NCBI RefSeq assembly: GCF_000142905.1 | Contig: NW_013657604.1 | Span: forward strand, 12,130 to 50,254 | From: Thecamonas trahens ATCC 50062 | Taxonomy: Eukaryota; Apusozoa; Apusomonadida; Apusomonadidae | Direction: 5' to 3' | DNA: 38,125 nucleotides | In this document: piece after piece, positions 32,135-38,125 of the stretch | How positions within the stretch are numbered: the first letter of the stretch is position 1 | How the letters are laid out: every line of letters begins with the position of its first letter | The notes under the pieces: model-generated | Told to the model about the DNA's origin: nothing | Database searches by the model: none | Seen by the model: only the letters and a program-made list of their open reading frames with translations | Translations under genes and position numbers: made by a program

Positions 32135-32576
32135 GCGAGGAACCCCGCGTCGCAATAGCAGTTCTGGCGGTATGTCAGCGTGAATCCCAACGTGACTTGC
32201 TTGTGCAACCTCGCCAAGCCGCATTAGTCGGCCCGATTTTACAGAACACAACCTTGCCATGCGTAGGCGACATCAACACCTATGGCGCCATCGCGCCATG
32301 AGCAAAAGTTCCAGAAATACCGAACACTCCTCCTCCGAGTATGGCTACAGCTTGATTTTTAGTGGTTCCCATATGGTACCCGATCGCATTTCCGGACTAT
32401 AGCTTGAGAGTCGAAAAGCTCGCTAGCGTGCTGTACTAGCGGGCTTAATTTGGTTGCAGGGGCAGGAAGCCACCGGCAGCCAAACTCGCTAGTCGTGGCC
32501 GTATGATGGCAGCAAGCCATCCTCCGTAGGATGAAGGACACCGCTCTAATCGGTGCCACGGTGGACAAGAACCTTC
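32135..32576. other. gene-free boundary between TVP38 and mer genes
   Basis: About 440 bp with no gene supported and a patchwork look (AT-richer than both sides). A small hairpin is seen: ATGGCGC (32282-32288) and GCGCCAT (32293-32299) around CATC. It may be an old junction between two inserted segments. No transposon terminal repeat was recognised. Confidence 0.35.
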
Positions 32577-32978
32577 TCATGCGGACAACGCATCCACGAT
32601 CGGACATTCCGGTACGTCGCCGCCATCGCACTTCGCCGCCATGTCCTTGAGCACGCGCTCCATGCGCCTGAGATCGGCAATCTTGCGGCGGATGTCGGCG
32701 ATGTGGGCCAGCGTCATCTCCTGTACCTCTCCACAGCTGTAGTCGCCACCATCAACGAGCCGCAGCAGTGCGCGGATCTCGTCGAGCGAGAAGCCCAGTT
32801 CTCGGCTCCGGCGGATGAAGGCGAGCCGCTTGAGATGCGCGGTTTCATAAATCCGCTGTCCGCCGGCGGTGCGCGGCGGCTTGGGCATGATGCCGATCCG
32901 CTCGTAGTAGCGGATCGTCTCGATGTTGACCCCGGTATGTTTCGAGATCGTTCCGATTCCATAACTGGCGGTCGTCAT
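32577..32978 (-). CDS. merR: mercury-responsive regulator MerR
   Basis: A 133-residue MerR protein. The winged-HTH at about 5-75 includes IGTISKHTGVNIETIRYYER and SRELGFSLDEIRALLRL, followed by a dimerisation helix. Three cysteines at 82, 117 and 125 match the Hg(II)-binding trio of MerR. It represses without and activates with mercury at the divergent merT promoter, whose 19-bp-spaced operator lies at 33008-33038. ATG 32978 is favoured; ATG 32999 would add seven residues. It is transcribed opposite to the mer structural genes. Confidence 0.92.
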   Translation of the reverse strand: MTTASYGIGTISKHTGVNIETIRYYERIGIMPKPPRTAGGQRIYETAHLKRLAFIRRSRELGFSLDEIRALLRLVDGGDYSCGEVQEMTLAHIADIRRKIADLRRMERVLKDMAAKCDGGDVPECPIVDALSA

Positions 32979-33007
32979 CTCATTGTCCTGTCTCACCATT
33001 TTCTCCC

Positions 33008-33038
33008 TTGAACCTGTAGCGACTACAGCTCCTATCTT
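33008..33038 (+). promoter_or_regulatory. MerR-type promoter/operator for merTPFA
   Basis: A -35 TTGAAC (33008-33013) and -10 TATCTT (33033-33038) are separated by 19 bp instead of 17. The spacer contains the perfect dyad CTGTAG-CGA-CTACAG (33014-33028). The long spacer with a centred dyad is the hallmark of MerR-family promoters, which the regulator untwists on metal binding. It faces merT and lies between the divergent merR and merT genes. Confidence 0.85.
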
Positions 33039-33073
33039 AACATGGCAAGACCGAACTGGTGAGGACCAAGCCA

Positions 33074-33487
33074 ATGGCTCGAGCGGACGAAACGGCGGCC
33101 GGCGCAATGGAAATCGGGCAGGAAACGGAAGGCGCTCAACGGCGCACCGGCTGGGCGGCTGCCGGCGGCATTCTCGGTGCTGTCGGTGCGTCGTCCTGCT
33201 GCATTCTGCCGCTGGTGCTGTTCAGCCTCGGCGCCGGCGGCGCCTGGATCGGCAACCTGACGGCGCTGGCGCCCTATCAGCCGATCTTCGTCGCCGTCAC
33301 CCTTGGCTTCCTCGGGTACGGTTTCTACGCCGTCTACTGGAAACCGCGGAAAGCCTGTGCCGAAGGCGCGGCGTGTGCGCGCGCCCTCCCGGGCCGCACC
33401 GTCAAGGCCGCCCTTTGGGTCGCGACGGCACTGGTCGCCGCCGCGATCGCTTTTCCCTACGTCGCACCGACACTGCTTGGCGTTTGA
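33074..33487 (+). CDS. merT: mercuric ion transporter MerT
   Basis: A 137-residue inner-membrane protein with three hydrophobic segments. The Hg-binding pair C42-C43 is in the first segment (GASSCCILPLVLFSLGAGGAW) and a second pair C94/C101 lies in the cytoplasmic loop (KACAEGAACA). It carries Hg(II) from periplasmic MerP to MerA. ATG 33074 has GAGG upstream; GTG 33059 is possible. It is the first structural gene of the mer operon. Confidence 0.93.
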   Translation: MARADETAAGAMEIGQETEGAQRRTGWAAAGGILGAVGASSCCILPLVLFSLGAGGAWIGNLTALAPYQPIFVAVTLGFLGYGFYAVYWKPRKACAEGAACARALPGRTVKAALWVATALVAAAIAFPYVAPTLLGV

Positions 33488-33506
33488 ATGGAAGGAGGTT
33501 CGACGG

Positions 33507-33791
33507 ATGATTCGCGCGCTTTTCGCTGCCTTGGTCCTTACAAGCCTCTTTGTCGGTACCGCGGCCATCGCCGCCCAACGGACGGTGACACTCGCCGTCG
33601 ACGGCATGACGTGCGCGAGCTGCCCCTACATCGTGAAACAGTCGCTATCCCGCGTGCCGGGCGTCGAGCGGGTCGAGGTCTCGTACGCGGACAAGCGGGC
33701 CGTCGTAACCTTCGACGACTCGAGAACGGACGTTGCCGCGCTGACGAAGGCGACCGCCGGCGTCGGCTTTCCTTCCGCGCTCGTGGAATAG
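33507..33791 (+). CDS. merP: periplasmic mercury-binding protein MerP
   Basis: A 94-residue protein with a signal peptide (MIRALFAALVLTSLFVGTAA) and one heavy-metal-associated domain with GMTCASC at 33-39. MerP binds Hg(II) in the periplasm and passes it to MerT. AAGGAGG precedes ATG 33507. It sits 19 bp after merT in the operon. Confidence 0.94.
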   Translation: MIRALFAALVLTSLFVGTAAIAAQRTVTLAVDGMTCASCPYIVKQSLSRVPGVERVEVSYADKRAVVTFDDSRTDVAALTKATAGVGFPSALVE

Positions 33792-33795
33792 AGTG

Positions 33796-34050
33796 ATGGC
33801 GCTGGACGATCGCAAGGTTCTCGCCACGGGAGTTGTCGGCTCCGTCGTCGCGGCGATCTGCTGCTTCACGCCGGTGCTCGTCGTGGTACTCGGCGCCGCC
33901 GGGCTCGCGGCCTGGCTCGGATGGATCGACTACGTGCTGCTGCCCGCGCTCGCGCTTTTCCTAGGAATTACCGCCTACGGCCTGTATCTGCGCCGCTGCC
34001 GCGTGAAAGCCGCGGCCGCCGCAACATCGAACCCGGAGCATTCGACATGA
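33796..34050 (+). CDS. merF: mercury transporter MerF
   Basis: An 84-residue membrane protein with two hydrophobic segments. The first has the vicinal pair in VVAAICCFTPVLVVVLGAAG, and a Cys (RRC) follows the second. MerF is an additional inner-membrane Hg(II) carrier. GTG 33793 just before ATG 33796 is an alternative start. The stop overlaps the merA start (ATGA). Confidence 0.9.
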   Translation: MALDDRKVLATGVVGSVVAAICCFTPVLVVVLGAAGLAAWLGWIDYVLLPALALFLGITAYGLYLRRCRVKAAAAATSNPEHST

Positions 34051-35492
34051 CCCTGATGACCGACGACTGCTGCACCACCGGCCAGACCGGACTCCGCCGC
34101 ACCTATGATCTCGCCGTGATCGGAGCGGGCTCGGCCGGCTTCTCGGCCGCGATCACGGCCGCCGAGCTGGGCGCACGGGTGGCGCTCATCGGCCATGGCA
34201 CGATCGGCGGAACCTGCGTGAACGTCGGCTGCGTGCCCTCCAAGACGCTGATCCGGGCAGCCGAGACACTGCACCAAGGCCGCGCGGCTGAACGATTCGC
34301 CGGCATCGAGGCCCGCGTCGGGCTTACCGACTGGTCCGCTACCGTCTCGCAGAAGGACGAGCTGGTGGGCGCGCTGCGTCAGGCGAAGTACAAGGACCTG
34401 CTCGCGGCGTACGAAGGGATCACCTACGTCGAAGGACGGGCGCGGCTCGCCACTGACGGCGTCCTGGTCGAGGGAGAGCCGCTGCGGGCCGGCAAGGTGG
34501 TGATCACCACTGGGGCCCGCCCTGCCCTGCCGTCGATCCCCGGCATCGAGGAGGTGTCCTATCTCACCAGCACCACGGTGCTCGAGATCGCAGAGCTGCC
34601 GCGATCGCTGCTCATCATCGGCGGCGGTTATATCGGCTGCGAGCTGGCACAGCTCTTCGCGCGCGCCGGCGTCGAGGTGACGATCGCCTGCCGCCGCGGC
34701 CTGCTGCCGGCGGCCGAGCCGGAGGTCGGCACCGCCCTCACCGGGTACTTCGAGGATGAAGGCATCCGCGTGCGAAGCGGGCTCAAATACCGCCAGATCC
34801 GTGAGACGGAAGACGGCGTGATCCTGAACGCGCTCGCGGAGGGCAACGACGTACGCCTCGAGGCAGAGCGGGTCCTGATCGCCAGCGGCCGACGACCGAA
34901 CACGGAGGAGATGGGCCTCGCCGAGGCAGGCGTTGTCCTGTTACCGAACGGCGGCATCGAGGTCGACGAACGCCTGCGCACGACGAAGGCCGGCATCTAC
35001 GCCGCCGGCGACGTCACTGGCCGCGACCAGTTCGTCTACATGGCCGCCTATGCTGCCCGGCTCGCGGCGGAGAACGCGCTCAACGGCGACAGCCGGCGCT
35101 ACGACAACGCGGCGATGCCGGCGGTCGTGTTCACCGATCCCCAGGTCGCCAGCGTCGGCCTGACCGAGGCCGCGGCGGGCCAGGCCGGCCACCGGGTCAA
35201 GACCTCTCTCCTGTCGCTCGACCAGGTGCCTCGCGCGTTGGCAGCGCGCGACACGCGCGGCCTGATCAAGCTCGTGGCGGAGGAGGAGACGGACCGGCTG
35301 CTCGGCGCGCACATTCTCGCGCCCGAAGGCGCCGACAGCATCCAGACGGCCGTTCTCGCCATCAAGCACGGACTCACGGTCGCCGAGCTTGCGGAGACGA
35401 TCTTCCCCTATCTCACAACGGTCGAGGGCCTGAAGCTCGCCGCCCAGACGTTCACGCGCGACGTGGCCAGGCTTTCCTGCTGCGCGGGGTAA
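34047..35492 (+). CDS. merA: mercuric reductase MerA
   Basis: A 481-residue flavoprotein disulfide reductase. It has the FAD site IGAGSAGFSAA, redox pair C57/C62 in GGTCVNVGCVPSK, the NADPH domain IIGGGYIGCELAQLFARAG, and the C-terminal pair C478-C479 (LSCCAG) that receives Hg(II). The tyrosine-type C-terminal FPYLTTVEGLKLAAQ matches MerA. It reduces Hg(II) to volatile Hg(0). The N-terminal metal-binding domain found in many MerA is absent, leaving only a C8-C9 pair. It overlaps merF by ATGA. Confidence 0.95.
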   Translation: MTLMTDDCCTTGQTGLRRTYDLAVIGAGSAGFSAAITAAELGARVALIGHGTIGGTCVNVGCVPSKTLIRAAETLHQGRAAERFAGIEARVGLTDWSATVSQKDELVGALRQAKYKDLLAAYEGITYVEGRARLATDGVLVEGEPLRAGKVVITTGARPALPSIPGIEEVSYLTSTTVLEIAELPRSLLIIGGGYIGCELAQLFARAGVEVTIACRRGLLPAAEPEVGTALTGYFEDEGIRVRSGLKYRQIRETEDGVILNALAEGNDVRLEAERVLIASGRRPNTEEMGLAEAGVVLLPNGGIEVDERLRTTKAGIYAAGDVTGRDQFVYMAAYAARLAAENALNGDSRRYDNAAMPAVVFTDPQVASVGLTEAAAGQAGHRVKTSLLSLDQVPRALAARDTRGLIKLVAEEETDRLLGAHILAPEGADSIQTAVLAIKHGLTVAELAETIFPYLTTVEGLKLAAQTFTRDVARLSCCAG

Positions 35493-35500
35493 CGGGGGCC

Positions 35501-35716
35501 ATGGAGACCGGCGACAAGGTCCTGGCGTTGCTCGGTGCGAAGGTGCTCTGCTGCGTCGCGCTGGTTCTCGCCGCCACCGGTGTCCTGGGAGGGTTTGGCG
35601 CCTGGCTGATCGACGGTGCCGGAGGGTGGCTCGTTGCCGGCCTGATCGTTGCGGCCATCGTGGCGCTCATGCTCGGACGCCGACAGGAGCGGACGAAGAC
35701 GCGCCATCCCGGATGA
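35501..35716 (+). CDS. small Cys-Cys membrane protein in the mer operon
   Basis: A 71-residue protein with two hydrophobic segments. A vicinal pair C17-C18 lies in the first (LLGAKVLCCVALVLAATGVL), and the C-terminus is basic (GRRQERTKTRHPG). The layout recalls MerF/MerT-type carriers, but the surrounding sequence is not MerF. It lies 8 bp after merA and before a second reductase gene. A mercury or organomercury carrier role is plausible inference; the family is not recognised. Confidence 0.7.
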   Translation: METGDKVLALLGAKVLCCVALVLAATGVLGGFGAWLIDGAGGWLVAGLIVAAIVALMLGRRQERTKTRHPG

Positions 35717-35784
35717 GGCATCCTATATGAGGCGACAGGAACCTGCCGCTACGCGCCCCGTTTTCGACTCAGGACGAGAATAGG

Positions 35785-37137
35785 ATGACCCAACGTTTCG
35801 ACCTGGTGGTAATCGGCACCGGCACCGCCGCAAGCGGCGTAGCGAGCCGCTGTCGCAATGCTGGCTGGTCGGTGGCCATTGTCGACGAACGCCCCTTTGG
35901 CGGGACCTGCGCGTTGCGCGGCTGCGATCCTAAGAAGGTGCTGCGACGCACGGCCGAGGTGGTGGATGCCGCGCGACTCATGAACGGACACGGAATCACT
36001 GGTCCCGCCCCCACCGTAGATTGGCCCGCCCTCATGGCCTTCAAGCGGAGCTTCACCGATCCGGTCCCCAATGCGCGGGAAAAGGCCTTCGCGGACAAAG
36101 GCATCGCCACCTTCAAGGGTACAGCGCAGTTTATTGGCGAAAACACGATTTCCGTCGGCGAGGACCGGCTCGAAGCCCGATACATCGTGATCACAAGCGG
36201 GGCGAAGCCGGTGCCGCTCTCCATGCCCGGTGCCGAGCACGTCATCACCAGCGACGACTTTCTGGAGCTGGAGGCGCTGCCGAAACGTGTGCTTCTGATC
36301 GGCGGCGGGTACGTTTCCTTCGAGTTCGCCCATATCGCCGCACGCGCCGGTGCCGAGGTGGTCATGGTCGACCGGGGCGAACGGCCGCTCAAGGCGTTCG
36401 ATCCCGACCTCGTCGACATGCTGGTCGACCGCACGCGGGCCCTCGGCATCACCTTCCGCGCCAAGGCCGAAGTGACGGCGATCGAGCAGGCGAACGGCGG
36501 GCTTGGCGTCATTGCCAGGATCGACGGCGCCGAAGAGCGGTTCGAGGCGGACCTCGTCGTGCACGGCGCCGGCCGGGCCGCGGCGATCAGCGCGCTGGAG
36601 CCCGACAAGGCGAACGTCAAGGCGGACGGTACGGGCGTCGAGGTCAACGAGTATCTGCAGAGCCTCACGAACCCGGCGGTCTATGCCGCCGGCGACGCCG
36701 CGGCGACAGCGGGGCCGCCGCTCACGCCGGTCGCCAGCCTGGAGGCCAAGGCGGTGGCGGCGAACCTGTTGGAAGGAAACCACGCCACGCCCGACTACAC
36801 CGGCGTGCCGAGCGCCGTGTTCACCGTTCCCGAATTGGTGCGTGTCGGTCTGAGCGAAGCCGACGCAACGGCGCAGGGCCTCGAATTCGAATGCAAATTC
36901 TCAGACATGCGGGGCTGGTTCTCCGTCCGTCGCGTCGGAGAAACCCACGCCGCGGCGAAAGTGCTGGTCGAGCACGGATCGGGACGGATCCTTGGCGCGC
37001 ACATCCTCGGGCCGGAAGCGAGCGAGACCATCAACCTCTTCGGCCTCGCCATGCGCACCGGGCTAAAGGCGGAAGACCTCAAGGGCCTGGTCAGCGCCTA
37101 TCCGTCGGCAGGCTCGGATATCGGCTCTCTGATCTGA
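35785..37137 (+). CDS. second FAD-dependent disulfide reductase of the mer operon
   Basis: A 450-residue class I pyridine-nucleotide disulfide oxidoreductase related to glutathione reductase and dihydrolipoamide dehydrogenase. It has FAD site VIGTGTAASGVA, redox Cys C42/C47 in FGGTCALRGCDPKK, NAD(P) site LIGGGYVSFEFAHIAARAG and GDAAATAGPPLTPVA. The C-terminal His-Pro...Glu acid/base pair is replaced by Y439-P440-SAGSD, and no vicinal Cys tail exists, so it is neither a normal glutathione reductase nor MerA. It may restore thiols during mercury stress or reduce another substrate. Function is not established. Confidence 0.85.
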   Translation: MTQRFDLVVIGTGTAASGVASRCRNAGWSVAIVDERPFGGTCALRGCDPKKVLRRTAEVVDAARLMNGHGITGPAPTVDWPALMAFKRSFTDPVPNAREKAFADKGIATFKGTAQFIGENTISVGEDRLEARYIVITSGAKPVPLSMPGAEHVITSDDFLELEALPKRVLLIGGGYVSFEFAHIAARAGAEVVMVDRGERPLKAFDPDLVDMLVDRTRALGITFRAKAEVTAIEQANGGLGVIARIDGAEERFEADLVVHGAGRAAAISALEPDKANVKADGTGVEVNEYLQSLTNPAVYAAGDAAATAGPPLTPVASLEAKAVAANLLEGNHATPDYTGVPSAVFTVPELVRVGLSEADATAQGLEFECKFSDMRGWFSVRRVGETHAAAKVLVEHGSGRILGAHILGPEASETINLFGLAMRTGLKAEDLKGLVSAYPSAGSDIGSLI

Positions 37138-37276
37138 CGCCGCGCTCGTCATGGTCTGAGACAGGCGCAAAGCCTTCCACGGCGCTGGAAGCGCTTCCCA
37201 GGTCGATGTAGCGTTCCTGACCGGCTTCCCGACGGAATAACCACCGTCTCTCCTTTCCCGGCACGACTCCGATCCC

Positions 37277-37308
37277 TTGACTCTGTACCGTGGTACGGAG
37301 CGTAGGCT
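37277..37308 (+). promoter_or_regulatory. second MerR-type promoter/operator
   Basis: A -35 TTGACT (37277-37282) and candidate -10 TAGGCT (37303-37308) lie 20 bp apart. The spacer holds the dyad GTACC-GT-GGTAC, extended to CTC/GAG on the outside with one mismatch per arm. This resembles classical mer operators. It points towards the merR-like gene starting at 37334, so that gene is probably autoregulated. Confidence 0.7.
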
Positions 37309-37333
37309 TCAATGAGCGATCGAGGTGAGAGAC

Positions 37334-37792
37334 ATGATTGGCATGACCATCAGCAGGGCCGCGCAGGCGGCCGGCGTTGGCGTCGAGACGGTCCGCTTCT
37401 ACGAGCGCAAGGGCCTGATCGAGCAGCCCCCGAAGCCCGCCGCCTCAGGCTTTCGGAGCTATCCCGACGAGACCATCGAACGCATCCGCTTCATCCGGCA
37501 GGCGCAAGAGCTGGGCTTCTCGTTGCGCGAGGTCCGGGAGCTCCTGGAGCTGCGCGCCGATCCCGAGGCGGATGCGGCCGACGTCCGGGCCCGGGCTACG
37601 GCGAAGCTCGACGACGTGAACGAGAAGATGCGCCAGCTCCAGCGCATCGGACAGGCCTTGGAGGCACTGATCGCGTCTTGTCCCGGCCACGGCGAGCTCG
37701 GCTGCTGCTCGATCATGGAGGCGCTGGAAGGTCACCAAAAGGCGGACGTCGGGGCCACGGAAGCCGTTGATACAAAGCCAAGATCAGGATGA
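37334..37792 (+). CDS. second MerR-family metal regulator
   Basis: A 152-residue MerR protein. The HTH is at about 4-75 (ISRAAQAAGVGVETVRFYER, then AQELGFSLREVRELLEL). The metal-binding end is CPGHGELGCCSIMEALE with C116, C124 and C125. The N-terminal helix position that holds Cys82 in MerR is Ala here (EADAADVRARA), so the trigonal Hg site would be incomplete or differ. The start at 37334 has GAGGTG upstream. Its own operator precedes it, and a membrane-protein gene overlaps its stop (ATGA). A Hg(II) or related soft-metal regulator is likely. Confidence 0.85.
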   Translation: MIGMTISRAAQAAGVGVETVRFYERKGLIEQPPKPAASGFRSYPDETIERIRFIRQAQELGFSLREVRELLELRADPEADAADVRARATAKLDDVNEKMRQLQRIGQALEALIASCPGHGELGCCSIMEALEGHQKADVGATEAVDTKPRSG

Positions 37793-38125
37793 CGGAGCTC
37801 CTTGCGCAGTTTCAGGCGCTTCCGGCGATCTCCCTCGCGGCCTTCGCGCTGGTGGCGGCCGCCGGCCTTTTTCATTGGCTTGGCCCCGAGCTCGGTGCCG
37901 CTGGCCTCGGTGGTCGTCGGCTCGGTCGCCGGGCGTGTAACCGGGGTGATCGCACCGACGGCGCGTCTTTTGCTCCTGTTCGCCGGCGGGTTCGTGCTCG
38001 GCATCGCCACGGTGGATGCCGCCATCGGCGGGCTGTTCGGATTCGTCGGCGACCTCGTCATTCGCGTGCTCGCCGGCTCCCTGGCGATTACCAACTCGTG
38101 CTTGCGGGCCTGCTGGTGGCCATGG
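37790..38125 (+). pseudogene. start of a CcdA/DsbD-like membrane protein, frame broken twice
   Basis: From ATG 37790, overlapping the merR-like stop, the frame encodes MTELLAQFQALPAISLAAFA and LVAAAGLF. Membrane-like sequence then continues only one base out of frame (IGLAPSSVPLASVVVGSVAG through LLLLFAGGFVLGIATVDAAI). The switch coincides with a five-T run at 37868-37872. Near 38094 the sequence returns to the first frame (LVLAGLLVAM). The pattern suggests a CcdA/DsbD-type thiol-reductant transporter with a Pro-Ser instead of Pro-Cys motif. Two compensating indels so close to the window end point to sequence error or decay. The gene is cut by the window edge. Confidence 0.55.

Noticed and set aside
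37174-37191. Hairpin CTTCCA/TGGAAG after the second reductase gene as a terminator
   Set aside because: The stem is only six pairs with a GC loop and no T-run, too weak to call.

Overview
The window looks like part of an integrative and conjugative element (ICE) or conjugative plasmid of a GC-rich alphaproteobacterium. The reasons are high-GC coding, a TraR/TraI quorum-sensing pair with a DUF6499/DUF2285 activator of the kind known from Mesorhizobium symbiosis islands, a perfect FNR/FixK-type box, an alphaproteobacterial-style mer operon and a phasin/PHB gene set. No rRNA, tRNA, CRISPR array, integrase or att site was seen. The host genus cannot be fixed from the sequence.

Left module, about 1-5100, ICE control. 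A DUF2958 protein, a small hypothetical protein and an ArdC-like zincin form a minus-strand operon. After a hairpin-rich gap comes a set matching the ICEMlSymR7A transfer switch: a Cro/XRE repressor (qseC-like), the divergent DUF2285-only antiactivator (qseM-like), a two-frame activator gene (fseA-like), an AHL synthase (traI) and a LuxR regulator (traR). A near-perfect lux-type box lies in front of traI. The two halves of fseA are in different frames. They join exactly by a +1 slip of tRNA-Phe from UUU to UUC, the mechanism established for FseA.

Junction, about 5340-6760. An AbiEii-type nucleotidyltransferase toxin gene has lost its start, and its upstream antitoxin partner is absent. An IS3-family 3' end remnant abuts it and also cuts off a small membrane-protein gene on the other side.

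Copper block, about 6760-11630, minus strand: a SHOCT protein, a Cu/Ag P1B-ATPase, a YVTN beta-propeller protein, a DUF2933 protein and an ICMT-like membrane methyltransferase.

PHB/acetate block, about 12080-25030, minus strand. From upstream to downstream it holds phaB, phaA, an ion channel, an APC permease, an ECF sigma factor with a Cys-rich tail, a phasin, a YHS protein, a DUF5676 protein, a DUF3141 protein, ackA, pta, phaC, fabI and a second YHS protein. Many neighbouring genes overlap by a few bases. As a whole it would link acetyl-phosphate/acetate and acetyl-CoA to polyhydroxybutyrate, with metal-binding YHS proteins built in.

Plus-strand accessory block, about 25386-32134: a sigma-factor relic, a CDF transporter lacking two usual metal-site aspartates, two EamA transporters, a second Cys-tailed ECF sigma factor behind an FNR/FixK box, a decayed third Cys-tailed sigma gene ending in five perfect 17-bp tandem repeats, a Met-rich exported protein, an internally deleted YdhR-like gene and a TVP38/TMEM64 protein.

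Right end, about 32577-38125, mercury resistance: merR diverges from merT-merP-merF-merA, a small Cys-Cys membrane protein and a second flavoprotein disulfide reductase. A second merR-like gene with its own operator follows, then the start of a CcdA/DsbD-like membrane protein whose frame is broken twice near the window edge.

Taken together, the likely logic is a quorum-sensing-controlled mobile element carrying copper and mercury resistance plus a PHB/acetate island, with two ECF sigma factors whose conserved cysteine tails could read metal or redox state directly.
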